The notes below the pieces were generated by a model, which had not been told where the DNA came from, did not search any database, and was given only the letters and a program-made list of their open reading frames with translations. A stretch of 64,000 nt of DNA from contig CM074863.1 in the NCBI GenBank assembly GCA_037501455.1, forward strand, positions 7,312,001 through 7,376,000, read 5' to 3'. The position numbers and the translations under genes were made by a program. The stretch's first letter is position 1. Every line of letters begins with the position of its first letter. Positions 45,579-57,000 of the stretch are shown here, piece after piece. The DNA comes from Lantana camara (Eukaryota > Streptophyta > Magnoliopsida > Lamiales > Verbenaceae).

Positions 45579-47959
45579 GTCAATTTGAAAACCCTAGGAG
45601 AGGCGATTTCCGGCGCCTTTTCTTCCTCGCCAAGTTTTCGTCGCCGGCTACCTTTCTCGGCGGCTTCTGGCCGCCTGTTTGCTTTTGCCGCCATGGAGGA
45701 TCAAGGCGCACCGCCTGATAGTGCGCCAGTTGCTGCTGCTGCGCAGGGCGCGCGTTCCAGTCCGCGCACGCCACCACGCAACCCGACGCGGTCTCCTACT
45801 CCGCGGCGTTGAAGAACTCTTTCCTTCTCCCCGATGAGAAGGCACGCCTGAAGAATTTTGATCCTAAACCCTGCCAATATTTAGGAACCAAAATGGTCTA
45901 CAAAGGTTCGCCTGCTGTGTTTTTCTCAGATGAAGAACGTGAAATTATGAACGCGGAATTTAAACTCGCCTTGATCGGTAAGTTTGCTCAATGTTTTTCT
46001 ACTATGGCACAATTACGCTACTATTTTTCGAAAATTGATTTCAAAGGGAAAAATCATCTTAGTCTGTTAAATGAAACTCACGTGTTAATTCGATGTGAGA
46101 ATTTGGATGATTATGCTAGAATTTTTATGAAATAGGTGTGATACTTTCGTGATTATCCGATGAGGGTGCTGAAGTGGACGCCGGACTTTAACCCGGAGGT
46201 AGATTCCCCCGTGGTGCCGGTGTGGGTTTCTTTTCCACAATTGTCGTCTCAAATTGTTCCTAAACGTTGTTTGTGGAATATTGTTGGAGTGTTAGGTAAT
46301 CCTATCAGAGTTGATGAACTCACTAAGAATGTGGAAAACACATACGCTCCGCGCTCGTGTATTGAATTGGACGTGTCTAAGCCATTGACTAAGTCGGTTT
46401 GGGTGAGACTTAACGATAGAACCTTCTAACAGGAGGTCCGATATGAAAAACAGCCTGATTTTTGCTTAAAGTGTCGTCGATTGGGGCATAAAACTCACGG
46501 TGGGCTAGATGAGAGTGATGTTAAAGATATTGGAGACGGCGGTGATAGGAATTTAGAAGGTGAGAGGCGAGATGGTGATGCTGACTGTGGGAATGAGGAA
46601 ATGAACGATGTTGTGGGTTGTGGGTGAGGCTACTCACGATGATGGTGATAATGGGGACATGCACTACCCTAAACTACGTGATGGTAAGCAAAAAATGAAC
46701 TATAAGAATGTTTGGGTGAAGAAAACTACGGAAAAAAAATCAAGATACGACATTAACTTTCGGGAGTGTGGAGGTACTTTACAAAGACAATCTTCAGGAC
46801 AATTTAAATACCGCAACTCCGGAGTTGCTGCAAGAAACAGAGCATGACAATAGTATTAAAGAGCTGGGTGATGATAAGGCGAATGAGCCCTAGCGGTTTG
46901 AAGAACATAGCAGAGACAACATTTGAAAAGTCGGCATTTGAGGGAGAAGGGAAGACCGCGGAGAGTGACACGCTTGATACGACTGATAATAGCAAGCCTG
47001 GTGAGGAAGATGATTTAAGCTTAGAGGAAGAAACTGAAGAAGTGCATTCTGAAAATCAATCTGAGAGTGAGAGTGGAGACTCCGATGAGGGCGATAAGAA
47101 AATACAGATCATGGACGAAAAAGATAACCGTCAGTCGGAAGTTAAGGATGATAATAACGAAGAAAATGAGGAGTCAGCTCCGGACGAAGAATACAGTGAG
47201 AATGAGGAGACAGATAAGAAAGAATCCGATAATGCTAACAGTGAAAATAATGAAACTGATGAATCCGAAGAGGAATCGGGGTGATGATACAATGTTAGAG
47301 AGCAAGGAAGAAACGGAGGTTCCTAAAGAAGCTAATAAGGAGGACTTCAAACCTGTGGATTTGCAGTCCTCTGAGAATACGATAACAGAAGCTAAAACAG
47401 CTATTGCACGGGCTAAGCAAATCGAAAATGATACCCAACCCCATCATGGTGTTGAGGACTCTCTCGAGACTATCATTGCGAAAACAGTCAAGAAAACGGG
47501 TGGTGGGTCGATCCCATTTCCTAGTGATGAAGAGGACTCTGGGTTTAGGGAGTTCTCACCTAGAAAGACTTGGAGTGCGATTAGAGGAGGCCTTTACCGA
47601 GGTAGAGGTGGTAGAGGCGGTTGTTCCTATGGTGGAAGACTCGGTGGTCGGCACCCATGGGAATACAAGTGTTCAGCGCGCACGGAGGGTGGGCGGGAGA
47701 CAGGTGGTGGCTTTGTTTTGGCTCGATTTTTGATTTCTTGTTGGTGTCGTTTTTCGGTTGATTTTCGGTCCTCCCTGTTTTGAGTCTGGTTTGCTTTTAT
47801 TTGCTTGATTTCAGGCCCACCATGTTTTTGGGTCTGGTTGATTTTGTTTGCTTCAGATCTCTCCTTTGTAAACTTTTTGGCGTGGATTTATTAGATCACG
47901 GAAGTGGTGTCCCGTAAAAGCGCTGTGGCCCATACCGCTTAAAAATAAATAATAATAAA
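45579..47959 (+). mobile_element. ORF1-only LINE-like element with 18-bp target duplication
   Basis: Flanked by perfect 18-bp repeats AATTTATGTTAAAAAATA (45561-45578 and 47960-47977). It has a GC-rich 5' leader, a decayed ORF1, a 3' UTR and an A/T-rich tail (AAAATAAATAATAATAAAA). No reverse transcriptase is present anywhere in the 2.4 kb, so it must have been mobilised in trans or have lost ORF2 before insertion. Confidence 0.8.
45672..47781 (+). pseudogene. LINE ORF1 remnant (DUF4283 and zinc knuckle)
   Basis: Plant LINE ORF1, an RNA-binding particle protein. In order: proline-rich N-terminus (to 45812), a frame change, DUF4283 region (AVFFSDEEREIMNAEFKLAL, LIGKFAQCFSTM, through VPVWVSFPQLS), zinc knuckle (CLKCRRLGHKTHGG, about 46455-46505), a very acidic tract (46960-47280) and a Gly/Arg-rich RGRGGRGGCSYGGR tail (about 47595-47640). 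Stops interrupt at 46133, 46139 and 46427, and the frame shifts again near 46600, 46850 and 47284. Decayed but recognisable over its full length. Confidence 0.75.
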
Positions 47960-48031
47960 AATTTATGTTAAAAAATAAAGGGAAAAAAAAAAAGAATTCA
48001 TGACACCAAATGATCTCTCGCATAGTATAGA

Positions 48032-48339
48032 CTAGCAATTCCGCACATTCGATGCATGTGCAAATAAAAAATTATTAGTATTAAAATATATTTTTATTAA
48101 TATATATTTTATAATTATTTTTACTATAAATAGCCTAAGATAGTGTTATATTAATAATTAAAAACAAAAGTAAAAATAGATAAAAATTATGTAAAAAAGA
48201 AAGGAAAAGAAAATAGTAGAAGTAATGAGAGAGAAAAAAGAAGTTACAAGACGTCGGAGTTATAAAATAAAATAAAATAAAAAAAAAAAGAGACCAAGAG
48301 TCCATGACACCACAATCGACTCCCCCTTAATAATATAGA
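48032..48339 (-). mobile_element. Short Helitron, minus strand (308 bp)
   Basis: The 5' end TC at 48339 is preceded by A on the minus strand. The body begins with ATTATTAAGGGGGAGTCG, then GATTGTGGTGTCATGGACTC, shared with the plus-strand unit at 49484. The 3' stem GCACATGCATCGAATGTGC (48043-48061) is followed by CTAG at 48035-48032. The next unit starts immediately after it, a head-to-tail junction. Confidence 0.7.
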
Positions 48340-48530
48340 TATAGATAGATATAGATAAAAATAAATTAAGCATACAAAAAAAAAAAATAAAAAATAGAAT
48401 TCTATTGATCAAAATAATAATAAAAAATGAAAAGTATGAGAAAAGAATATAAAAAAGATTAACATTGATGTGAAAGAAAATTGAAGTTAAGAAAAGAAAA
48501 GAAAGAGAGAAACTTGGGGTTAAAAGAAAA

Positions 48531-48919
48531 TCTATACTAGTGAGAGACCCATAGAGTAATCGTTTTGATCTCTTGGACTCTAAAAATATTTTCTTTTCTA
48601 TTTATTTTTTCCACCACTCTTACCTGTTATTTTTTAGATATTTCTTAACTCCTTTTTCTTCTCTCCCCCTACTCCAATTATTTTATATTATATTTTTTTA
48701 TTCTTTCTCCATATTTTTTAATTTTTATTTTATATTATTTTGTACTACTCTATTTTAAAATATTTTATTTATTTAATATAAATTTATAATTATATTAAAA
48801 TAATTATAAAATAAATATTAACATGTAAAATTTAATTTCATATATATTTAAATAATAATAATAATAATATTTTTATTTGCACACACATAGGGTGTGCGAA
48901 AATTACTAGTATTATATTA
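48531..48919 (+). mobile_element. Helitron-like unit, plus strand
   Basis: Body start GTGAGAGACCCATAGAG and TCTTGGACTCTAAAA; 3' stem GCACACACATAGGGTGTGC (48889-48907) and CTAG at 48916-48919 followed by T. The 5' end is uncertain; TCTATACTAG lies at about 48531. Confidence 0.55.
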
Positions 48920-49481
48920 AGTTAGAGACCCTTAAATAACCGTTTTAGTGTCTTGGACTCTAAAATTATTTTCTTTTTCTATTTTTTCAATCACTTTCTC
49001 AACATGTTATTGTGTATTTGTCTCTAAATTTCTTCTATTTTCACTCACCTTATTTCATTTTTTTTATTATATATCTTTATTCTTTTTCTATATTTCTCTG
49101 ATTTCTATTTTGTATTATCTTTTATATTTTTAATTATATTAAAAATTTTAATTTAATACATATTTAAATGATAATAATTTTATTATCTAGAGACCCTTAA
49201 ATAACCGTTTTAGTGTCTTGGACTCTAAAATTATTTTATTTTTCTATTTTTTCAATCACTTTCTCAATATGTTATTGTGTATTTGTCTCTAAATTTCTTC
49301 TATTTTCACTCACCTTATTCCATTTTTTTATTATATATCTTTATTCTTTTTCTATATTTTTCTGATTTCTATTTTGTATTATCGTTTATATTTTTAATTA
49401 TATTAAAATTTTTAATTTAATACATATTTAAATGATAATAATTTTGTTATCTGCACACATAAAGTGTGGATAGATTCCTAG
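48920..49481 (+). mobile_element. Helitron-like unit(s), plus strand, with internal duplication
   Basis: Starts at the previous CTAG. The body AGAGACCCTTAAATAACCG appears twice (48926 and 49190) with about 250 bp of near-identical DNA after each, so two units are fused. The 3' stem CACACATAAAGTGTG is followed by CTAG at 49478-49481. Confidence 0.55.
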
Positions 49482-49483
49482 TA

Positions 49484-50285
49484 TCTATACTATTATATTA
49501 AACGTGAGAGCCGATTGTGGTGTCATGGACTCTTGGTCTCTTTTATTTTTCTTGTCTTATTTATTTATTACGGCTACAAACCCAAGAGAACATTGCAAAG
49601 CCATAACGCTAAGAATTGGAAAGACCTACGATGAACCCCCTGTGCCTAGTGGGTATGAGACCGAATCGAGTAAGGGGAAGGATGTTGAGAAGCAAGAGGA
49701 AGTGAATCTTGACAAAGAGAAGGGAAAGATGAATGAGTTGGAAGATGGAGACAAGCATGGAGAGGAAGGGAAAGGACATGAAGTGAGAATTGATGTTGAT
49801 AGTCCGAATTTGGATGAGGCGAAGAGTAAGATGAAGGAAGGTGTGAAAGATGACTAGAAAGAAGAGCCCCCTTTGAAGCCAAATGTCTACATTCCGCCTA
49901 AACCATATGTCCCACCGGTGCCGTTTTCACAAAGACTTCAAAAACAAGCAAAAGAGAAACAATTTGAGAAGTTCCTAAACATGCTAAAGCAACTTCATTT
50001 CAACATTCCGTTTACCGAAGCTTTAGTTCAAATGCCATCATACTTGAATCGCACGTCTCTTATATCACTTCAACTCTTTTCTTTTCTTTTTTATATAATT
50101 TTTATCTCTTTTTACTTATATTTTTAATTATTAATATGACACTATTTTATGCTATTAATTTATTATAATTTAGTTATTATATTAAAAATAATTATATAAT
50201 ATATATTAATAAAAAAATTATTTTAATATATTTAAATACTAATAATTTTTTATTTGTACATGCATCGAATATACGAAGTTGCTAG
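49484..50285 (+). mobile_element. Helitron (802 bp) containing a gypsy gag/protease fragment
   Basis: 5' TCTATACTATTATATTAAAC is preceded by A; 3' stem GTACATGCATCGAATATAC, CTAG at 50282-50285, then T. A textbook Helitron with a clean A^T target. Its centre (49566-50070) is a foreign coding fragment. Confidence 0.7.
49566..50070 (+). pseudogene. Athila-like gypsy gag/protease-region fragment
   Basis: Reads NPREHCKAITLR then a K/E-rich spacer, YIPPKPYVPPVPFSQRL, EKFLNMLKQLHFNIPFTEAL and VQMPSYL, the junction between the gag zinc region and the protease of Athila/Tat-type Ty3-gypsy polyproteins. One in-frame stop (TAG at 49855). Boundaries are abrupt; it lies wholly within the Helitron, so it was either captured or inserted there. 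Confidence 0.75.
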
Positions 50286-50559
50286 TATTATATTAAGGGA
50301 GGGGCAGATAAAAATAGTTTTTGGTGTCTTGAACTCTTCTCTTTTCTGTTCCTCCACTCTTAAACTTTTTTCTTTTCTACCACTATTTTGTCTTTTAAAT
50401 TCTTTATTTATTTATTTTATTAATTGTACGTATTATCTCTAAATTTTCGTTTCTCACACATCTCAATAATTATTTTTTTTAATAACTTATATATATTCTT
50501 ATTATTCTTATTATTATTATTATTATTTTTGCTAATATGATATTATATATGATGGTGCA

Positions 50560-51397
50560 GGAAAGTGAGTTTCCTAAAATGCAACAACACTTTGAGATTT
50601 GTTTAAAGAAGGGAAGACCATCACAGGCGTAAGAGCCTCAGGAACTGGGTTTCCTTTTGTGCGTGGGTTCTTCCAGCTAGGATAACACCAAGAGATCGCG
50701 CAGCAAGGGTGCAGGAAACGGTGAAATGTATAAAGCTTTGGAGAAGATGCAGAGAAAAAATGCCCAGTTCAGCAGTGCAATGTCTTGTGTAGAAGATGAC
50801 TTGGGGGAGAATGCATGGGTTCTCTCCTATTTATATGTTAGGGATGGGGGTAAATGGGTAAATTGACCATGTGGTCCCAAACCTGTGTTGCCCTAACACG
50901 CGGCAGCTTTTGGCGGGGTGAGAATGACATTCCAGAAAAGGAGACGGCGTGTCAGGTGCACGGTGCACAGTACCTTTGTGTCAGAGGTTGTTGACGAGGG
51001 TCGAGTGGGATGAGGGACTAATGCCTTCTTGTGAAGGCTAGGATCCATCGCATGAGAGGTAGGGTCATTCCTGAGCGTTGATGACGCTCGAACAATCCAC
51101 GGAGGGGCTCCCCACGATAGATGACCCTTGAGCGCCAAGATGCCGAGCGTCAACATGGGACCCTCATGTGGGTGCTTCCCTGAGAAGGGTAACCCTGAGG
51201 GCCGAGATGCGAGCGTCAAACTCGTCGGCTCTGGCCCTTTGCCTAAATAGTCGTCCGAGGCTTGACGGTCTATTTTAGCTGGCAAATGAGTGGGCTGGGA
51301 AGGCCCACGAGCCCATCAAGGCGAGCGTCTGGGCTTTAGTCAGCGGTGTGCTGACACGTGGACGGCTCTGATTCGAGAGTGATTTTAGGTCTCATCA
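50560..51397 (-). repeat. 3' LTR of the Tat element
   Basis: The right boundary TGATGAGACC (minus strand, 51397) follows the polypurine tract. A minus-strand TATA box ATATAAATAG lies at 50827-50836. The left boundary is not proven because there is no second LTR for comparison; TGCAGG near 50556 is a candidate. Confidence 0.6.
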
Positions 51398-51696
51398 TTT
51401 TGCCCCCCAAATTCTGTAGTATCGCTTCGAGCGTACTGTAGAATTTATAAAGAAGGAACCCTGAATTTTGAATATCCGAGGGCCAGGCCATTACCAGCGA
51501 GGAGACTGCTGGCCTTCTGTAACGGACACAAACTGACACCGCATTAAATGCTGTCAAGTCCGCATTTAATGCTGAGTGGGAACGTGGGCGCGTGCACTCT
51601 GAGAGACGTGAGGCGGTTACCAAAAGTGGGGGGTTTCCTAGGCGGGAAATGATTGCGTTTTTGAATTTCCAGCCCTAAATCATGTAAATTATCCCC

Positions 51697-51705
51697 TTTA
51701 AATAG
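51697..51705 (+). promoter_or_regulatory. TATA-like box of the antisense gene
   Basis: TTTAAATAG about 290 bp upstream of the antisense-gene ATG and outside the LTR, correctly oriented for that gene and opposite to gag-pol. Inference from position and sequence only. Confidence 0.45.
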
Positions 51706-51995
51706 AGTCCGATAGAGCTTTGGACTCTCTTTCACGCACTCTGATTTCTTCCAGCCTTTAAGCAGCAAAGAATTTTCTGCAACCTTTACAGACTCCGGCG
51801 AGCTTCTGTTCTTCAAACTCTAGGTAAAGCTCCACAAATTTTGATATTCTGATACTAACTCTTAGATTTAGGTTGAGTGAGTGAAATCCTTGAGTGAAGA
51901 TCCACTTTCCGCTACTGGATTTGCTCCAGAAATTCTTCCCCTTCTCAATTGAATTTTCTGAGAAAAACCCCATCTTCGAAAGTCGTAAAGCAACC

Positions 51996-54891
51996 ATGGC
52001 CGGACACCCTGCTGACGATTACGTAAGGGAGATTGATGAGATGTCCGTGGGGAGCTCTTCCCCTCACGACAATGTTCCTACAGCGGTTCCCCTGGCTGGT
52101 GCATCACCAGGTGAGGGGGTTCCCGTGGCTATTCCGGTGGCGCGGGCTCCGACAGATGCTGGGGAAGAAGAGGTGGAAGCCGCCGTTCAAGGGATGAACG
52201 AGCGTGCCCCTGGAGGGTTGAATGACCTCTTCGAAGAGATGCATAATGTGATGGAGATGCAAAGACAGGGGGAGAGGGTATTCCCAGTACTGAATAGTGC
52301 CGTGCGACCCCAGGATCATAGGATCACGGTGGCTGTGATGGCTCCCGAGGGTGAAGCAGGGCCATCCGGGCGCCCATTTGAGGCTGAACCTTCCAGAAGG
52401 CGCCAGAGGAGAGGAAGGGAGCCTGCCACTCGTGTGAGGCAGGATAACCGCCATCAAACTGACAGATCTCCGGATGAGATTGAGAGTATTCTGACGCTCG
52501 AAGATTTGGAGGATTTGAGGGCGAAAGCTTACTGGGACGAAGCAGTATTTCCCATGCGACTTCCTGAGGAGGGAGAGAGGGCAAATCAACCACCACTGGG
52601 AATGATGACGGTCTATTGGGATGCAGTCTTGGCTGGGGGCTTAAGGTTCCCTATCGCTCACTCCGCAGCTACCATTTACCACCATCTAGCGCTTTGCCCT
52701 TCACAGATTCTGCCCAACGGCATAGCTCTAATCAACACCTTCATAATAGCGATGAAAGCGCTAGGCCATGCTCCCTCGATTGTCAACTTTGACAGTTTGA
52801 TACAAGTTGCCCGCTCGCCACGCTCGTCGCCTACGGATGGGTTTTATTACGCCCAGGCCAAATCAGGCTTTAAAATGATAGACTCTCCATCCTCTTCTTA
52901 CGGCGAACATTGGAAGGAGAAGTATTTCTTCGTGGGGGCACCTGGGGGGATCTTTGGGGTTCACCGTCAGTGGATGATTCACGGCGAGCGTCCTCTGGTT
53001 AAGGAGAGAACAAGGAATAAGGCTTTTGAGGATTGGGCACAGGGATTAGCCTTCGTGATGAGGAGTGAGAAAAAATGGATTAAGGCTGAAAATCTGGTGA
53101 AGAACGAGGGAATATTGTTTCGTTATGGCCTGTCTTGCCCCCCAGATATGATTCTCAACCCTCCAGCCGACATCATGGCCCTCGATGGTTAGATCCTAGG
53201 AACTAACTGCTCTGACTCCTAGAATAACCTTCTAACTTGGTGTGATTGCTGTGTTTTGTTTGTTTGTTTGTTTTTTTTTTTTTTTTTTCGATTCAATCAA
53301 CCAATTTCTGATGCTCGTTTCTTCTTGTTTGCAGGTGTTCAAATACTATCTCGAGGAATGAATGCTGAAGCTCTTTCCCGTATGTTGGGCGTTCAGGGAC
53401 CCGCCGCTGACCCTCAGCCCTCACAACAACAACAAAACCGTCCGCCCAACGCTCCGAGGGGGAGAGGGGTCAGGCGAGCGGCCGGTCGGGGACACAATGG
53501 CGCCCGCGGTGGTGCCGCGAACGAGGCCCGAAGGGGCCCTATTGAAGATTTGACGGTTGACGGAGCCCGTGGGGCCACCCCTCCGCCGACGGCCCCCGAG
53601 GGTCCCATTTCACTGAGTTCGAGCGGGTCGCGGAACCGCTCGGGGGAGCATATCCGCATTCACGAAACTCTCCGGGCCGACCGTCAGGGGAAAAGGAAGA
53701 GGATGCCGGACGCTATCCCCATTTCTGGCAAGGGGAAAGAAGTGGTCGTAGGGCACAGGGGCGAAGACAGCGATACTTCTTCATCAGAGGATGAAGATTT
53801 TTAGAAGATAGGCTGCAAGGGCGACTCCCGCTATAAGCGCCAGCGGATTGAAGGCCCGGTGCTCCTAAAAAAGAGCGCCTACTCCGTCAACCTTGTCTCC
53901 GACATCGTTGGGAAACTCCAATTTTCCGGCGATCATGACAAGCTGAACGAGCATGACGCCGCTCGCGTTGCTGACGATGCCTGCCATGCCCTTCTGACGG
54001 TAAGTCTATACTCCCCTTTACAAAAATTCTCCTCTTCTTCCTTCCATGTTCGGATTGTGACCCTCGTTTACGGTTTTCCAGGAGGTAATCCCGAGGCTGA
54101 AAAATTTGCAAGGGCGAGCGCAAGCTTATTCTGAGCATAAAGCCAAGTACAAGAAGTTGCTGCGCATTTCAGACCCTGTTCAACTGCAAGAGGATTACAA
54201 CAACCTCCACGCTCAACTGTCCGCCGCCAATCGTGATATGGATCAGCTGAGGGAGAACCTTCGGAAGACGGACGAAGCCTATCTTACTCTTGACGAGCGT
54301 CACAAGGAATTGAAGTTGGAGCGTGACCAGCTGAGGCAACAGAACCGGGAGCTGGGTAAGCAGTTGGCGGAAAGCACTCGCCGGAATGAGGACGCTAACA
54401 AGTCCCTTGCCGACTTGCAGGGCAAAGTTCAGGGCTTGGAAGCGAGGATATCCTGGGAGGCAGTGAAGAAGTTCTTGCGCTCAAAAGCTTTCGTGTTCGC
54501 GGCCAACATCCATTGCTTTGACAATGCGAGGCGTTTCTTCCACAAGGCCATCGGGCAAATGGTGAGGCTGGGCTTGGCCCCCGAAAGCGCTCGGACTGAC
54601 GCTCGCTTACGCATGGATCTGGACGAGAACTGCGAGCCCATGGTCCAAGATGGGGATCCCACCGAGAGCCTAGCGGAGCCGGAATACGAGGAGCTGGTGC
54701 AAACGCTCCAGCGGGAGTTTATTGCCGCCAACAGGGTAGATCCTGAGCCCCTCCTGATAGAAGATGAGGGCACCGTCATGGACACCGTCGATGTTGAGGA
54801 ACCTGGCGAGGCCCAAACTTCTGATGCTAATGTATTGGCCCCGGTTCCCCTCTCGACCGCTCCTCCTGAGCCCGATGCTCCAGCCCAGTGA
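51996..54891 (+). pseudogene. Antisense spliced gene of the Tat element (putative gypsy-type transposon protein), one nonsense codon
   Basis: Three exons, 51996-53187, 53335-53999 and 54082-54891, with clean GT-AG borders and matching phases; about 889 codons. An in-frame ATG at 51894 is an alternative start. Residues roughly 190-330 resemble the plant Transposase_28 (putative gypsy type transposon) domain: GMMTVYWDAVLAGGLRFPI, LCPSQILPNGIALINTFIIA, KYFFVGAP. The middle is low-complexity and basic (APRGRGVRRAAGRGHNGARG). The last exon is a long coiled-coil (LKLERDQLRQQNRELGKQL). A TAG at 53802-53804 interrupts exon 2 in frame. Antisense ORFs between pol and 3' LTR are known in Tat elements; their function is not. 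Confidence 0.8.
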
Positions 54892-55938
54892 AGCTCTTTT
54901 AGCTGCCAATCTCTTGTCCTTATCAGTTTAAATTCTTCTCTCCATTCACGAACAATTTCATATCTGTACTTAATCCTCCCTCATTTTCCTGAATACTTTG
55001 GATCGTCTATGTTGTTTTCCCATTATTTTCTGATGCTTGAATGTATGGATATTTTCTCTTTTCCTCTTAAATGACGAATGATGTTATTTCATTGTGCTCG
55101 TCGTTCTCTCTTGTATGAACTGGTCTTTCTTGTATGAACGTTTGCGATGAGCGCGTTCGTGCGCGAGGGCGTTTTCCTTAAGAGGGCCCCGGCATTCGCA
55201 CCATCAGTTTAAAATTTGGCAAGGTCTGAAGATTTGAGGGGCATAGATACGAACGCGAGGATGTTTCCCCCGGGGGTTCCCTGGCCGTATCCGTAATGAG
55301 GCTCGAATTTGAACTTAGGAAACCTCTGGGGATTCGTCTAAGTATTGGCCCAGCGACCATGCACCCTCGTTTCGGACGCACCGATAAGTTATATGCACCT
55401 TAGAAATCAGCCATAGGATTTGCTAAGTGTGGGAGAGGATAGAGCGTAACCATAGGGTTAGCGTCGATACGAGGGTCCAATGAAAGAATTGGCCCAGGAT
55501 CCAATATTCTATGAATGTACTTTTACTCAATAAGTTGAGGGTCATTGGGGTTCTTACGAGCACGAGCTGGAGTGGCGAGCACTCAGCTGGCGTAAGTTGA
55601 GCATTGCGTTCCCCGTTGTTCGACACGCTCATTTTTAGGATTTATTCTTACAAATCGCTCAAACTGTTCTAGGTGGATGGTTATCAACACCTGGACAGTG
55701 TAGCTTTGGAACGATTGAAGTATCGCGTAGGCTTTTCGACGTGGAGGATGCTCGACACGGAGTAGGCCTCTCGTCGCCCGAATCATTAGATCAAATAGGA
55801 AAGCAAGTAAATAATAAGAACAAAGAATTAAATACTTACTGTTATATAGATGCATTTTCGGAAATGATTACAACACGCTTCCCGTCGAAGGAAAGCACTC
55901 AATGCCGTAGACGGGCAATTTTACAAAGAAGATGATGT
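54892..55938. other. Spacer between antisense gene and pol
   Basis: No gene seen. Convergent 3' ends of the antisense gene and gag-pol. Short frames occur on both strands without recognisable domains. Confidence 0.5.
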
Positions 55939-57000
55939 TTATACGTAGAACCTTCTAAGGTTACATGCATTCCATGGCCTAGGGAGCCGCTCGCCTTGCA
56001 AAGTTTCCAATAGGTAGGTGTTGTTTGCTCGTACCTGGATGACTTTGAAGGGGCCTTCCCAATTAGGGTCCAACTTACCTACATGTTTGGAGACTTCAAC
56101 TTTTTTGAGGACCAAGTCCCCCAGTTGGAAAGTCCTTTCTCTAACACGTTTATTGTATTGGCGTGCTACGGTCGCTTTGTATTTGTGGATACGTGCCCAC
56201 GCAACATTCCTTCTTTCGTCCAACAAATCTAACTCGAACGCTCGATTGGTTTCGTTGGCAACAGGCTCGAAATAGGCAACGCGTGCGGATTCTTGAGCAA
56301 TTTCCGCAGGTATCATAGCCTCGGAGCCGTACACGAGGGAATAAGGGGTTTCCCCCGTTGCCGCTCGCGGAGTAGTACGGTACGCCCACAGAGCTCCCTG
56401 AAGTTCTTCAGCCCATTCTCCCTTCTTACTCTCGAGCATCGTTTTCAGATGTTGGAGTATGGTTCGGTTGGTCACTTCAGCTTGACCATTAGCTTGAGGA
56501 TGACCCACGGAGGTGAATCGTTGTTCGATCCCTAGTTCATAGCACCAATCCCGTGTGTCAGCAGTGATAAACTGGGAACCGTTATCTGAGATGAGCACCC
56601 TCGGGATGCCGTATCTGCAGATGATGCTTTTACAAATGAAATCCCTTACAACCTTGAACGTTATATTAGCGACCGCTTCTGCCTCAGCCCACTTAGTGAA
56701 ATAATCCACAGCAAGTATTACGAACTTCTTTTGCCCGACCGCCATTGGGAGAGGTCCCACGATATCGATGCCCCACTGATCAAAAGGCCATGAAACGTCA
56801 ATAGGAATCATTTGAGCTGCCGGCAACTGAGGAGTGTTGGAATGGAATTGGCACTTGGGACATTTCTTGGAATATCTAATGGCATCTTGCAATACCGAGG
56901 GCCAATAGAACCCACTCCTTAAAATTTTCTTTGCCAAGATTCGTCCGCCTGAGTGGTTCCCACAACTTCCACTGTGTACATGCTCTAAAACTTCTTTAGC
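55939..57000 (-). pseudogene. Tat integrase
   Basis: Inserts retroelement cDNA into the genome. N-terminal HHCC zinc site (HVHSGSCGNH ... KKCPKCQF), catalytic core with Asp in WGIDIVGPLP, Asp in LISDNGSQF and Glu in NGQAEVTNRTI, and a C-terminal GPF-like WEGPFKVIQV. It is cut off from the upstream polyprotein by a TAG (57001-57003) where related elements read through, so it lies in frame with, but beyond, a nonsense codon. The rest of the domain is intact. No chromodomain, as expected for Tat. Confidence 0.88.

Larger units (their letters stand above)
45190..48031 (-). mobile_element. Helitron, minus strand, carrying a nested LINE
   Basis: Minus-strand 5' end TCTATACTATGCGAGAGATC at 48031. 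The 3' end has stem GCACACACGTAGGGTGTGC (45201-45219), then CTAG ending at 45190, followed by T. These are the hallmarks of Helitrons (5' TC, 3' hairpin plus CTAG, A^T target). Without the nested LINE (45579-47959 and one repeat) the unit is about 440 bp. No Rep/helicase: non-autonomous. Confidence 0.65.

Noticed and set aside
52104..52596. Long minus-strand frames opposite the antisense Tat gene
   Set aside because: Shadows of the plus-strand exon, which has splice sites and a domain match.
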